64,000 nt of DNA from Atrina japonica (GCA_030159075.1 BROG01000468.1:345001-409000); one strand, 5' to 3'. Positions 1-13,378 are shown, numbered from the stretch's first letter. The notes: generated by a model from the sequence alone, not told the origin. A program made the numbers and translations.

Positions 1-44
1 ATAATTCCACTAAGATAAATATACAATAATAGGTTTATAATTTG

Positions 45-505
45 TTGTTTGTTATTTTATGTTCGATGTTGATGCGTTTATTTATTAGGTTATTGTTGAT
101 ACGTTCAAATTTTAACATTATAGTTCATACATTCAACTTAAAATGTTATTGTTGATACGTTCAACTTTAAACATTATAGTTAATACGTTAAACATAAAAG
201 ATTATTCTTGGTACGTTCAACTTTTATGTTATTGTTGATACAATCAACTTTTTAAGTTATTGTTGATACGTCCGACTTGTAAAGTTATTATAGTGTCGAT
301 ATGTTCGACTTACAATTCTTTTTAACGTTATAGTTGATACGTTCGACTTATTAGGTATTTGTTGATACGTTCAACTTATCAGTTTATTGTTGACATCTTA
401 ACTTATCATGTTATTTTTGTATGCTCAACTTATAACGTAATTGTTGATACGTTCACCGTTTAACGTTATTGTTCATGCGTTCAACTTATCAGGTTATTGT
501 TGATC
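45..505. repeat. Degenerate minisatellite, about 26-30 bp unit
   Basis: The core TTGTTGATACGTTCAACTTA recurs through the first half kilobase with unit-length variation and substitutions. The array may begin before the window. Confidence 0.85.
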
Positions 506-506
506 T

Positions 507-516
507 ATCTATCTGC

Positions 517-587
<71 letters not shown>

Positions 588-588
588 C

Positions 589-639
<51 letters not shown>

Positions 640-640
640 A
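507..640. repeat. (TCTA)n microsatellite
   Basis: Tetranucleotide repeats start as CTGT variants and become near-perfect ATCT units, ending in degenerate AACT copies. Confidence 0.95.
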
Positions 641-1500
641 ATAACTAACTAACTATCTTAATCTGTCTATCTATGTATCTACCCGTCATCTCAGTATATC
701 TTTGATTATCGCATCATTATCATAATTATATTATTTTTTTCCTTTATACCATTAATTATATTTTAATCTCATTAGAAAGTCTGTCCACAAGTTTGTGTTG
801 ACCTTGAGCAACGTTATTGCCCATCGTTGTACGAAGTCAGCCTCGGGAACCGTTTTATGGTTGTCGTTACAATATGGTGGATTAACCTTAATGTTCTAGG
901 GATTAAATTCTCATTTTGTGAAATTCATCCAAATCATTACATCAATGTCTAGTTTACTTTGACAAATGACACGACATTTTAACTGCTGTCTCTAGCTATT
1001 TCAGATTTAGTTACATTCTTTTTACGTTGTCATGAACTTTAACCTTTGTATTTCATTATCCCTATCCTCCTGCCCTTCAAGCAAATAATGTCAAATAAAT
1101 AAAATGCAGTCAATGACAATTAGAATAAATTAATGATTTTGATAGAAATTTTTTTCATTTATTTAGATAATGATTCAGTTTTTGTCTTTTCACTTCGATT
1201 GAAATGTCACATTTAGAGCCCTGTGTCAGTTGTATTTGCGACACTAGATTATAGAAAAACTTTCAAAATAATTGAGCACCTATCGCATGCCTTTATTAAG
1301 TTAATCAAGCATTTAGCTTTGCAGTTTCATGATATTTTATTTGTAATAAATGAAATAATTGAAAAATAACTTGCCCCAGTGTACAGCTTCTCATTCACAA
1401 ACTATCGAGCAGTGCATTGAGGTCAAAATTTCATTTTCCGCGGAATGTAGTTTCTGATAATGACAAGGAATTATTAACTACACTGACTTACTAAAGAAAT
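641..1500. other. No gene recognised
   Basis: I see no open frame with protein-like content, no RNA gene and no clear repeat here. Confidence 0.5.
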
Positions 1501-1501
1501 A

Positions 1502-1773
1502 GGGGACATCCGTGCCCGAGTGGTTAGAGCATCGCGCTTTAAATCATAAAGTCTCTCACTTCCTGTCAGCGCAGGTTCGAGTCCCACTGGAACCTTAGCT
1601 GATTTTTGTGAGAAGGTTTGCCAGTTTACTTGCTGAAGGCCGGCGGTCTCTTTCCGTCTTCCCGGGTACGTTGTAACCGGGTTCTCTCTTCCAGCATTAA
1701 AAATTGGCCGCCATCATAACTGAAAAATTGTTGACTATGGCGTAAAACACCATTAAAAATTAAAAAAAAAAAC
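1502..1773 (+). mobile_element. tRNA-derived SINE (family A, copy 1)
   Basis: The head has an A-box-like TGGTTAGAGCATCG and a B-box GGTTCGAGTCC, as in pol III promoters of tRNA origin. The body carries AAGGCCGGCGGTCTC and GCATTAAAAATTGGCCGCC and the element ends in an A-rich tail. A second copy lies on the minus strand near 61.1-61.4 kb, which confirms a dispersed family. Confidence 0.85.
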
Positions 1774-2059
1774 CAAAGACATGAATGACCAGAAAGCCTG
1801 AAATTGGACATTTTTCTGCATGGGGTTATACAACGAAATTTGGAGTGTCTCCGACCCCTTACTTGTTTTTTTTACCCCCACCACATACGTCGTAAATGGG
1901 GATGTATTTTTAGAAATCAACGGAATGAATACATTCAGATGTCTAGAATGAACTTCGTTGTATGTATTCCCTTATCCAGGTACATGTACGTTGGTACAAC
2001 AGAAGAACCAAATACAGTGTACTTGTAGTTAGTCTGAACTATGATATTCATTTATTTAC

Positions 2060-2413
2060 TTAAAGGGATATTAGCTTTGTTTTTTCTTCCTTTTTTACTA
2101 TTTAGACTGATAAACAATAACAAAAAAGAGATATTCGCATGCATAACAATTCTTAAATTCCTATATATTTTGTGAAAATTGCTTGCGAAACCCAGGATTG
2201 TCAATTTTTCATTTGCAGTTGTTTAACTCAAATTTACTATTTGTATATGAATACCATACTGGACTTGACTTTATTTTCACAAAAAGTGACAGGGATATCA
2301 TATTTCTATGCGTATGTATGCCAATGCACTTATTTGTTATTGTAAATCAAGTATAAGTAGTAAAAGTAGAAAAAAAATAAGAATATGTTTTGGTAAACAC
2401 AGCTAATGCCATT
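2060..2413 (+). mobile_element. Miniature inverted-repeat element, family M1, copy 1
   Basis: The left end TTAAAGGGATATTAGCTTTG and the right end GTAAACACAGCTAATGCCAT are inverted versions of each other. The interior matches the 49.8 kb copy, sharing CCTATATATTTTGTGAAAAT and TTGTTATTGTAAATCAAG. The right end runs into a (TTTA)n tract. Confidence 0.85.
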
Positions 2414-2449
2414 GTAAAAATTTATTTATTTATTTATTTATTTATGAAT

Positions 2450-2480
<31 letters not shown>

Positions 2481-2520
2481 TGAATTTGATTATTTATCTA
2501 TTTTTTTATTTATCTATCTA
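2414..2520. repeat. (TTTA)n microsatellite
   Basis: Mostly TTTA units with a few GAAT and TCTA interruptions. Confidence 0.9.
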
Positions 2521-2964
2521 TGCATCATATGATATATTGCTTTATATAGACATAAAATAGATTTATCAAGCAAAGTTTATAAATATTTATAACAATTAAT
2601 TATATTGTCATATTCATTCTATAATACAAATTCAGAACTTCATAATCTAGAAATCTCACTGTACGTATAATATGTTTTCTCTTATTCATGGATTTGGGAT
2701 ACTTTTTATTTTTTTAGACAAGTTGTGTCGGAAAGGAAATAGTAACATAAGACATGTCCATTTGTTTTGGTATGAAAACTTCGTTTGAATGTAACATGGG
2801 ATCAAGAGAAGTCCACAGAAAGTGATAAATGTTATAATATCAAACGTTTAAATATCCATTTACTTCAATATATTTATAACTATCGGACAGTTATAGATAC
2901 GTTTAGATAAATAAACATTTAACCATTTGATATAGAAAATAACATTAAACATTTATATTCAGTT

Positions 2965-3060
2965 ATAATGGAACTCAATTGTTGAAGTCTTATTGACAGT
3001 AACGATCGTCTTCAGCGTTTGTATTGGCTTTTTTTCAAAGATAATAATTTTGGAATTACG
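2965..3060 (+). repeat. Dispersed repeat R1, copy 1
   Basis: The core GAAGTCTTATTGACAGTAAC followed by GATCGTCTTCAGC recurs in three other places, always on the plus strand. No inverted ends are visible. Confidence 0.75.
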
Positions 3061-3382
3061 TTTATAAAATTCATACATGTATTTAAAGCAATTATTATGT
3101 ATCTTAGTGCACCTGGTTCTCATTTTTTATTCTGTGCATGCCTGAAAATTAGATATTAATTTAATTTAATGTTATGTTATTCAATTAAATCGAATAATTA
3201 CAGCGCCCTTTTCCGGTCAAAGTCCTCCAGTGTAACGTTGTAATCGAAGTGAGCGAAATACAACGACTGGATTATTCGGGTTAGTTTCAAAGCAGTAGAT
3301 CAGCGCTGTTGGAGATTGACACGTTTAAAGTCAACATTTCATCTTAATTGTGATTCAGTTATTTGATTAGTCAAACATTGAC

Positions 3383-3582
3383 TTAAAGGGGCATTAACTG
3401 TGGGTTTTTCAAAATAATTCCTTTCCTTTTTAATACTTAGATTATTTTCACAAAATATAGAAGAATATGAAATGTGGTATGCCTGTGTATAGCTCTTATT
3501 TGTTGTTGTACATCAAATACAAGAAAAAAAAGTTGGAAAAATAGAGATAATTGTTTAGGTAAACACAGCTAATGCCATTTTA
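3383..3582 (+). mobile_element. Family M1, copy 2 (internally deleted)
   Basis: Ends TTAAAGGGGCATTAACTGTG and TAAACACAGCTAATGCCAT match family M1, but the element is only about 200 bp, against about 350 bp for the other copies. Confidence 0.85.
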
Positions 3583-6370
3583 AAACAATATGAATCACTA
3601 AAGCATGTTATCATGTTGTAAATTTACCGGTTTCTGTTATAAGATTTACATCTACCCAGTAAATTAAATTGAAAATGTACAACATAACAATGTATTCGAA
3701 CATTTTTCTGAACGAGTTTTATATACTAGTAGTTAGTGATCTAAAGAACTCATCATCTTAAACGGTAAAGTCGTTTAATCGGATGCGTCTTGATGTGGGA
3801 CACAATTATGAAAACATTTCTGTCATTAAATAGAAACATTTTTATTCTCAAGTAAACCAAATTAATAGTAAAGAGAAATAACGTACATTGTATATGCAAC
3901 AGGAAGTTCCTAATAGGAAAATGGTTATATCATATCCTTAAATATGCAAATATTGTTATTTACAAAGTCGTATGATATAAAGAATATGTTCACAAACGTA
4001 AACATCAATGAATGATAACAAGTAAACTTTTTAAAAAAAAATTATATTACTAATGAGAACCAATTCCGTTTACTATATTCCTATTAGAATTACAGTTTTC
4101 TTATTTTTGGTTCCTTTACAAGTTTGAAAACTTTATTTTAACCTTAAATATTTTTTACATTTATAGTATTAACCTAATGCAAGATTTCTTTTATCTAATA
4201 ATCTTGAGTATTCTTAAACAAAGTGAAATTCATTAATACATTAATACATTATGCCATCTCCCAGTTTCTATAAACAATTTGTGATGACTTAATTACTTGG
4301 CAAGTCAATCTGATTCACATTGTCAAATACATTATACTTATATGTTGTACTGCATCTATTCAACACGTGCAGGATTTATTTATAAACCGTAGACTTTGTA
4401 TATATGTATATTCTCTATGTTGCAAATCAACCAAACAGATATCAATAAACTGGCAATTTGTGAAACAAGCACCTTGACACAAACTTATGATTTAAAGACA
4501 ATGTTACCAATAGTATCGATACTAATTTTGATATAATTTTGACATTTTTGTATTAATATGTTACACATACCCTTTGCATTGTGATACATATGGCTGAATT
4601 TTACGAAATATGAATACTTATACGAATGAATGTTTTAAGTTTTGTTTTGATGTGAGTTTGAATATTTCACAAATAATCTGCAATTCGAAGTTGATTTCAA
4701 TCTGCATCTAAAGTATTTGTTAGAATCACCGTTCTTCACATTTCAAAACTTGACAATTTATAAAAGACAATGTATGTATTGGCTACGATGCCCCCTCCCT
4801 TGTCATGTGTCACTCCTCCCCGTGGTACATGTTTGTTTTACAATTTTTTTTACATTTTTGTACAGAACGAATTTATTGGAATTATTGATAGATTTCTAAA
4901 TTTAAAATGTACTTTCCGATAGAAGCTTTTCATGCATATGTAAAAAAATAACATTACTGTCTGTATACATTTCATATTTTCTTTCCTTATCAAATTTATT
5001 GCTATTAAAGTCATGGTTTATGAAAAATATTTGAATTTATCCGAGTTTATATAAACATATAGCAGATATAATATAATCTACTTAAATCTATGGATCTACA
5101 CCGTTATTCATTATCAATTACCACAGAAGTTTTAGGTCGATTCTTTACAATAAAATTGCCACGGTTGTATAAAATAGGCCCCTTATATTTGCACCCCTAG
5201 GACAGCCGTATTACATAGATGCGTAACATTTATGGTCTGTTAGGATTACTTGTGTGAAAGCAGAGGAACCAATAACCATTAAGAATCAATAAATCGAACA
5301 TGATAATGTCATCGTGTCAAATCTATATGTACAAACTGCAATGATAAATGTATGTATTTCTAAACTGTTCTATGCAATCTAACCAAAATTTACTGATTCT
5401 TTTTTTAATATCTATCCATTTCTTTGTCTGTCTTATTTTGTCAATCTATCTATTATCAATCTGTCTTTCTATCTTTTCCCATCTTAATATTCGTACAACT
5501 GATCAACTAAGACTATGTACATATTTACAGAGAGAGGAAGAAAATAGGTGTTTATCATTTTTTTTTTCGAAATTAGTTAGAGTTTATTAAAAATAACCAT
5601 AATTGAATACAAATATTTTATGTAAGTAAATAATATACTAATCTATATTATTTTATAATTTAGAAGCAAAAACGAAACATGTAGACTATTTTCAATAACA
5701 ATGTATTCAAATGCCGTTCCATTTCTTTCAATTTCAGTTTTGCTTTATTTGTCTTGTATGACACGCTTGGTGATAAATAACCGATAATTTCATTTAGACA
5801 ATATGAAACGTGACAGCTTGTTGACAAAATGATCAATTTCGAATACATCAGACTAGTTAGCTGAAAATGCACCTCCGGGAGTCAATTTTATTATTCGTTG
5901 AACTTGTATCCATCCGTCAACTCTTTACAGAATCACGCTAATTGTGCAAGGTGCTTGTAGTCTCAGCATTTTAAAGTCAATAAAATCTATCGCTTAATAA
6001 TATTACCAGTTATTGTACATCGATACCTGATTGATCATCTTTTGACTTTTTTGTAAGATCCCGGTGAATGACATTGACGGGTTAAACTTTTAAAAGTTCT
6101 CAATTTCTCATAAAATAACATGCATAAAAAAACTACGTTAACACATCTGCCTGTTGCTGGTACAGCTTTTGTGGAGATTTGTGGACGTACTATTTGAAGT
6201 AAACACATCTATGTTGTAGAATGTAAAACAGTTGTTATTACAACTTTGTTCAATTGATTCGTTTTTGGTTTGTTTACATCTTGTAGTCAGGAAAGGGAAC
6301 ATTGTATCAAAATCATTAAATGTACTTTATTAAGTTGGTATTTGTTATATTTATCTATTTTCTGTGTTTT
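3583..6370. other. No gene recognised
   Basis: AT-rich unique-looking sequence. The short open frames at 4717-4899, 5348-5590 and 5660-5872 have no domain and AT-driven composition. A few TCTATCTG microsatellite scraps lie near 5400-5470. Confidence 0.5.
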
Positions 6371-6378
6371 ACTTGCAG

Positions 6379-6535
<157 letters not shown>

Positions 6536-9050
6536 TATCCAACTGGTCACCTAACTCTTTATCCTTATAAAGCAGGTTCATAACCGCGTACATTTTATTT
6601 AAATTCTAACGAACGAAAGGTTTTGCAACACAGTTCTTTTTTTATACAAATCATATTATTTTTCTATCACACACCTAGAAATATTAAGTGGAAAAGAATT
6701 TTATATGGATGTTGCAAAATAAAACACAGAAATAAGAGACGATGCAAATAAGAATATAGAATGTATCTGTTGTGACCTGTTGTGTTGCAGATGTCATAAC
6801 ATCACAACTTCAAAATTGCGACAGTTTTCCCACAGTTTTCATAAGATATTCATCTCAAAGAGTCGGTCGCTTAGTAACACTTAAAATCATTAAATTAAAA
6901 AGTCTAAATAACGTAATCCTTATGCCTGATTTTATCTATTTGACTTACTTTGTCGCGGGGGAAAAATTTCACACGGAATTCTATAAAAGATCATAAGCAA
7001 ATATATATTTACGTCAGTGTAATTGTTAAAGCAATATCTATTTCACTAAAAGCTAAATATATACATCGTTTCCAAACTTTTGAAGTCGATTACAGTTTTC
7101 AGTACATTAAAGTCATTATAATAGGTAAAATCTAGCCGCTAATTTTAAAGGTTCTCCTGTCCAACAGTTAAGTAGGTCCACTTGACCAACGTCCAAAATT
7201 AAATTAATTAAAGTAAAATCATAGGTTGTATGGACTAATTACTTTTAAGTTTTATCAATAATGAGTCTCTTGAAAAGTATTTTATTTCTTTCTGGTTAAT
7301 CAGAGATTTTATTAATACAGTGTCTCTATAATGAGGTCGTAAGCATTCTATTTTTATCTTATTTTTTAGAAAGATAAATAAAAACATAAGGCATTACATC
7401 ACCGTATGGATAATAGTGAGAATATAGGTTCAAGTTCTGTATTTTGGATGGTGTATTCTTATTCGTAAGCCTTTCTTACATATGTTAACTTGCATCTCAC
7501 ATGTTCAGGAATGAAATTATCAGTTCAGTTTGTTATCCTAAGTGTACTCAAGTTTTTCGTTACCATTGAATCTACAGATTGACAGAACACAAAAGGACAC
7601 TTCGATCAGCTGAATTATTAATACGACGAAAATTCGGACCAATAAAATCAAGAGTCGATTAGTTTTAATATTCACCAACATGTAGTTATGATAAAACTCG
7701 AAGCCTTTGTTTTACTTTCTTCTACGTGAAATACTACATTTTCTACATTACTTTTATCATTTCCTTCCATAGAATTTCAAATTTATCATATCATTGGACG
7801 CTGTAAATGACTTGAGTTTAATGGGTTGAATTTATATAACCGATTCGCCTTGTGTGTTAAACATAATTTTATCCTCAGTCCGGTTGTCTAAATCTTTGGA
7901 TCATCCATTTTACACTAATTTGACGCAGCTTTAATACTATTATTTTCAACTAGTATGCGCTGACAGAAGGCATCACAAGATCTCGTGTTCTGCGTTAGAT
8001 CATATTTCACGTGCAGTGACCCGTATGTTGTTATACTAATGCTTTCTTTTGTAGATTTTGTAACGTTAAAGGTTTTTATAAAATATCTTATATATTTATG
8101 ATACTTCTGACATAATGATTTCGAGCACGTTAGAAAAACATAATCACGTATGATCATGTTGGTGCAATTTATTCACTTAATAGATTCTTGGGTCATTCTA
8201 CTTCGACAAATAAAACGATATCCTTTTCCCTGGTATTGAGAAGCTAAACCGATATCTGTAATGTATATTTCTATTTTACATGTATAAAGCCACCGAGCTG
8301 GGTCTGTAGCTCATTTTTCATCCATTTGAGCTCACATATTTTACTATGGATTTTTATGTAAATGGTTTCTGCCAAAAGAAATTTCAGATAGTTGGGCAGC
8401 GTTTATCTTCTAAAAGGCATTAGTTTGACATAGAAACTCGTTAATTTATACAAAAGAACGGATGAGCGGACGATTTAAATTGGAAAGATATAATATCCCT
8501 AACGATTAGATAACAATCAAAACTAATCATTAAGTTAATTACGCGGAAGAGTTATCGGACTTGATTACATCACTTTGAATGGGGAGTTACAAAGGACAGC
8601 TTTGTTATAAGGCATGTGCCAACCAGTACGAAACGTGGAAAACTGTAAGAAGTTTAAAAAGACAAAAAGAATCCAGAGATGTTTATATAAAAATGAATTA
8701 TTTCACGTTGAAACACATTTCTTATGTTGGCAACAGAATGGTAATTATTAAAGTCAGTCGCCCCTTTTATGTATTCGTGTCCATTTCAAACGAAACTATA
8801 ATTGTCAGTAATTAGAGACAGAAGTGATAATAAATAAAAGTGTAGTATTTAAATTCCATGAGGAGTTCTGGTGTTTAGAGTAACATTTCAAATAAATGCT
8901 ACCCCGATTTGATTACGAGTGTCAAGTTATTATATTACACTGCGCAGGACTAGTGCATTGTAGTTTGGTGGTATGCGTAGTACAATTTTTGTGAGCTAAG
9001 ATGACTCTTAAAATCAAAACTGTGTGGCGTAAACGAGCACTGATGGAAAG
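6536..9050. other. No gene recognised
   Basis: AT-rich, with several unrelated short open frames (6772-6996, 7915-8157, 8579-8815) lacking recognisable domains or splice context. Confidence 0.5.
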
Positions 9051-9051
9051 A

Positions 9052-9445
9052 AAGTAAACTTTTAGCGTACAATGTCCAAAAAATTGTCATAGAAGGAAGA
9101 GTTCCGGTGCTGTATTTTCAACTTTTAACGTGCAATGTCAAAAACTTTTGTTATCAACGAGGGACTTCCGGTGCTGTTTTTCAACTTTCAGCGTACAATA
9201 TCAAAATAAACTTTGTCTTAAACGAAAGACTCCTGGCACTGTTTGTCAACTTTTAGTGTGCAATAACCAAACACTTTGTTATCAACGAGAGTGTTTGTCA
9301 AACCGTACACTTCACAAAGTTTGTTATAAAGGCAAGACTTCTGGTGCTGTTTGTCAAGTTTTGGCGTACAATATTCACAAAGTTTGTTATAAAGGCAAGA
9401 CTTCCGGTGCTGTTTGTCAACTTTTGGCGTACAATGTCAACAACC
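9052..9445. repeat. Degenerate tandem repeat, about 62-66 bp unit
   Basis: The unit contains GACTTCCGGTGCTGTTTGTC and CTTTTGGCGTACAATGTC and occurs about six times. An open frame at 9130-9507 translates it as repeated YKGKTSGAVCQLLAYN, but both strands are open and variation is spread over all codon positions. Confidence 0.85.
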
Positions 9446-9640
9446 TTATATCTGTGTGCTATATCCACATCTTCATTATAAACGAAATACCCTCGGTGTT
9501 TTTGTAACTGCTTCTTTGTCATCAACAATACTGGGTAGATCAAATTACTCTTCAATTTGTTAAGTTTCACCAAAAATATTTTACTTCTATGGTGTTGTCT
9601 GCTACAAAAGGTGAAGTATCACTATTTTACCTATTGTATC

Positions 9641-9790
9641 GGGCCCACTGCAAAACGTCAGATTGTCACCCATCCAGATGCTGACCTTGCTCGCCGTTGC
9701 TTAACTTCAGTACATGGATATAAACACTAACCGTCCAGCCACAAAAGCTAGCTGATGCACTAGACGGCTACTCTGCCTATATCCATGACT
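9641..9790 (-). mobile_element. 5S rRNA-derived sequence, probably a SINE
   Basis: Read on the minus strand, GAAGTTAAGCAACGGCGAGC followed by GTCAGCATCTGGATGGGTGAC matches the A-box to C-box part of animal 5S rRNA. The 5' half has diverged into GCATCAGCTAGCTTTTGTGG and does not match 5S, so this is a 5S-derived retroposon or pseudogene rather than a working gene. Confidence 0.75.
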
Positions 9791-9989
9791 TACACTATGT
9801 TCGTGAATTGACACTTTTTAATGTGTCATACCTACCTTTACCTTCTCATCCGGAAGATCTGTGACTTGTCCTTTTAATACGGAACATTTGGTAAAATGTC
9901 AATCCCTATCTTTTTACAATTCTATGTAAATTACTAATCGAATCCGGAGCCTTCCGCTTGCGAAGCAGGTGCTCCAAAACAATGCAATC

Positions 9990-10700
9990 CATGGCGTATT
10001 CTAAAATGGATTGCGTATCGGGTCAAACGGTCAACTATGAAAGTCACTGTTTCTAAAATTAGATAAAGTTTGGTTTACAGATAATAACTTGGCTTACATA
10101 TGCGCGATATGAATGACACTTAATACTATATTGGATTATGAAGGCGTCTAGTGTGGGGTTGTCTATGAGGTAAAAAAGACAACAATCATCACTGCTAAAA
10201 TTAGATATTTATAGTTATCTTTTGATTTCCAGGTGATAATTTGACTCACAGATGCGGGTTACAAATGAAACATGGTACTGAATTAGATTATGAGGGGGGG
10301 GTCTAGTGTGGGATTGTCTATAAGGTCAAAAGGTCAATCAAGAAGGCCATGGTTGCTAACAATTTCTAGACATACAAAGCCATAGTATATTTCCAGATGA
10401 TATATTAAGGCTGACAAATTTGATTGCAGCTTGATATCATGTTAGCTTATGAGGAGATCTAGTGTGGAACTGCTTTTGGGTCAAAGGGTCAAATATGAAG
10501 GTCATTTGCTAGAAATAAGCAGTTTTAACCACAGTTTAGTTTCCAGGACCCAGTTGCACAACAGGTTGTTAAGTTTAACGTGAAGTTGACCAATGTGAAA
10601 CCAATGGGCTAACTCAACGTTACATTTAATAATGTGTTGTGCAATCGGGTCCAAATGATAAATTGAGTTAGGAACGTCACACATCGATCATTTGATACAA
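9990..10700. repeat. Tandem repeat, about 155-bp unit, three to four copies
   Basis: GTCTAGTGTGG-type blocks begin at about 10147, 10301 and 10457, each followed by a GGTCAAA(A)GGTCAA block and TTTCCAG(G/A)TGATAA. The last unit is interrupted by a miniature element at 10546-10652. Confidence 0.8.
10546..10652. mobile_element. Miniature inverted-repeat element, family M6
   Basis: Ends GGACCCAGTTGCACAACA and TGTTGTGCAATCGGGTCC are inverted repeats. The element splits the sequence TTTCCA / AATGATAAATTGAG, which is intact as TTTCCAGATGATATATTAAG in the previous 155-bp unit. Confidence 0.85.
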
Positions 10701-10960
10701 TTTCAGATTAACATGACGTTATATAGTTTGTCAATTTTGCAATCAAGGTTTTCGCTGCTTCATCATTATGATGATGACAGGGCCGTGTACTCCGTGCAAC
10801 ACTGAATGTAAGCCCAGTATACCATCAATTAAAATCTAAACTTCTCAAAAGCTAGGATTTTCATTTAACAGTAGACGGATTTGGCAACAACTCTGTATAT
10901 CATTCGGCCTTGTATGATAACACTTTTTTCTTTTCTTTATATACATGTATCTATTAATAT

Positions 10961-11060
10961 TAAATTTGAGTTGAACTGGTGGAGTCTTATTGACAGAAAC
11001 GATCGTCTTGAGCATTTATTTTGGCCTCTTTTGTAAAACTATAACTTTGGTATTGTTAAT
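10961..11060 (+). repeat. Dispersed repeat R1, copy 2
   Basis: Shares GTCTTATTGACAGAAACGAT and AAAACTATAACTTTGGTA with the other R1 copies. Confidence 0.8.
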
Positions 11061-11099
11061 AATATTTACTTCAATCTTACAATATCTCAAAGTTTTTAA

Positions 11100-11815
11100 C
11101 CCACGCGAAATGTATCTTTAATACGACAACGGTGGGTCGACTATAGCACAGATGTAAAGACACTCCATAAAAAAGTAAGACATAATTGTTTGATTTATCG
11201 ACGGATAGCATGTCAAAGAAGATAATTTGTTTGATACGATTATAATCAAATAAAATTAGCAAACAAGACTAGTTTGTAATTTCATTAAAATTTTGAAGCT
11301 TTCAATAAAGTCGTCTATCTCTTTACTCTATCAGGCTTCTTGGATCTCCTAAACTTTTCATGTTGACACTACTCATTATAAAACGTTGACCTTGGGGCTA
11401 GGATACTATAACTTGACACCACCATGCCGAGTATCATTTTAGTAGATCGACATTTGTAAAACGTGCAGTTTATATAAAAGAGAAAATTGGAGACGCAATA
11501 AATAAGATGAAATGTAAAGAGATTCCGGATACCCATGACATTATAGAGATAGAATATAATGGGAGGAATTGTCAGCGAAGTGCCGTTTCTTGTTTTCCGT
11601 CGGTGTGTAGGAACAATTTCGTGACCTAGTTGTAATATATCCCACTTTTACCATACGTATGATGATCAAATTTATTATTGTTGTTGCTGTTGTTGTTGAT
11701 GTTGTTGTTGTCTATCAGATCTTGATAAGCTGATTATTATTTTCATTTCCCCGTATGATCATGTTTGTGGGGAATTCACGTAGTGGTTACCTATCTATAG
11801 TTTCACAGTTCATTT
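11100..11815. other. No gene recognised
   Basis: Only a short GTT-rich triplet stretch (about 11675-11711) stands out. Confidence 0.5.
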
Positions 11816-11817
11816 CA

Positions 11818-11925
11818 CACTAGAGAACCGCTCGAGATGACTCGGTTAGATAGTCTAAGAGCGTTTGCTTCGCACGTGGAAGGTCCCGTGTTTAATTCCG
11901 GTATGTAATCAAACCATTGACTCTC
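11818..11925 (+). mobile_element. tRNA-like SINE head
   Basis: GACTCGGTTAGATAGTCTAA, GAGCGTTTGCTTCGCACGTG and GGTCCCGTGTTTAATTCC resemble the A-box, anticodon arm and B-box of a tRNA. No complete cloverleaf can be folded with standard stems, so I call it a retroposon head, not a tRNA gene. Confidence 0.55.
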
Positions 11926-12440
11926 GATCTTGAACTGCTCCCAGTATCTTCTGCTTGCGAGAGAAATACTAGGCAAGCAACTAAACTCGATGCCTTTAAT
12001 TACTTGTACACCCATTCATTTATCTAACCGAATTCGGAGAGTATATGGGCTATAGGTTTGCAGTTTGTTCGTCCGTCCTTCTAATCTTGTTTTCATCAGG
12101 TCGTATCGTTCTCGTGTTGTCACCTAGACTTACCATATTTGATAGAAATACACATCTAGGGAGATAGGGTGTCGTATACGAGCATTGTGTTCTATTACTA
12201 CACGGCCGTAACTACCTATGCGGCACATGAGGCAATGCTTCATCTGATTTTTTGCCATTTGTTGTTGTTTTTTTTTAATAATGTCATGGAAATGTTTGGA
12301 AACAGTGTTATTGTATCTAAATGTTCAATTTTCTGTCCCATTTGTTTTAGGGTTTTAGTTACGACCGCGGCTAGTACCCTTGTTCATCATTTGTAGATAC
12401 TTTATCTCCGGGCAAATTACTAGTACTACATGTAACAAAT
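11926..12440. other. No gene recognised
   Basis: A short open frame at 12169-12396 has no known domain. Confidence 0.45.
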
Positions 12441-12444
12441 AAAC

Positions 12445-12648
12445 AGAATTTTTCGTCCATTTGCGACAGAAAATTTATTCATTCCATCTTAAATTCGCCC
12501 ATAATCACCATAGTCTCCTGGATGGTATGAACCTCCTTGCATCATTTATCTAACTTCAAATTGTGCCTTCTTTTTAACTTCACCCTCCCATCTAAGAACA
12601 AATATGACAAAAATTAAACTGGAGCGAAAATTTCCAGGAATACAGTAT
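12445..12648 (+). mobile_element. Miniature element family M4, copy 1
   Basis: It shares GCGACAGAAAAT, CATAATCACCATAGT and AAAATTAAACTGGAGCGAAA with the copies at 17.2 and 41.9 kb. It ends TTCCAGGAATACAGTA. Confidence 0.75.
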
Positions 12649-12685
12649 TTGCTTTGAATAACGTAACTATTGCTGTAAAATATAC

Positions 12686-12689
<4 letters not shown>

Positions 12690-12741
<52 letters not shown>
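12690..12741. repeat. (CT)n microsatellite
   Basis: A pure CT run of about 52 bp. Confidence 0.98.
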
Positions 12742-12749
<8 letters not shown>

Positions 12750-13378
12750 AAGCTGTATTTTCACATCAAATGACTAAGTTCAGTGACTGAGTAGAGACAC
12801 AAACAGATTCAATAGCGTTCTCTGAAGAGTATCAATAAAATGTGTGCTTTAAAAAATCTAATGTCTTCATCAAGAAATCATAAAATCCAGTTTTATTAAA
12901 ATTCAAATGTGTTTAATAAATAAAAGAGAAACTTTAATCTGGTAATTCATCTTTTATGATGATTTCCTGTTTTCGTATAAAAATACCCACATTTGAAATT
13001 TGTAAGTGTGATTAGTGTTATAACAAGAAAGTATGGCTATCTTTTGAAGTCAAAATAGAAACAATTTTATTGCAGTCATTTTTTCCCATAGTTATAAAGT
13101 GTTGGAAGTTTAATGGCATATACCCTTAAGGGTGTAATTATAAAATGATGGGTAGGTATACAACTCAAATAATCCAAGTAACACGTTCTACAAAACCATC
13201 AACCCAGACAGAGAAGCTCCAACAGGGTGTATACTGACTTTTATCATTGACAGACTACAATATTGACTTTGAACATCGATATATTGCATAGGCTTAGGAA
13301 TCGGGGATGCAGGACGCCTGTCCCTGCTTTTTCTCATACAAGCAGAATTCTTATATTGCCAACTGAGTGAGCAAATTG
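12742..13378. other. No gene recognised
   Basis: AT-rich, no open frame of note. Confidence 0.5.

Noticed and set aside
1502..1590. Functional tRNA gene (also considered at 11840, 15840, 51600 and 63830)
   Set aside because: A- and B-boxes are present but acceptor and T stems do not pair. The sequences continue into SINE bodies, and one has a second dispersed copy.
9130..9507. 125-codon frame with repeated YKGKTSGAVCQLLAYN
   Set aside because: It follows the 62-66 bp tandem repeat. The repeat length is not constant, and the opposite strand is also open.
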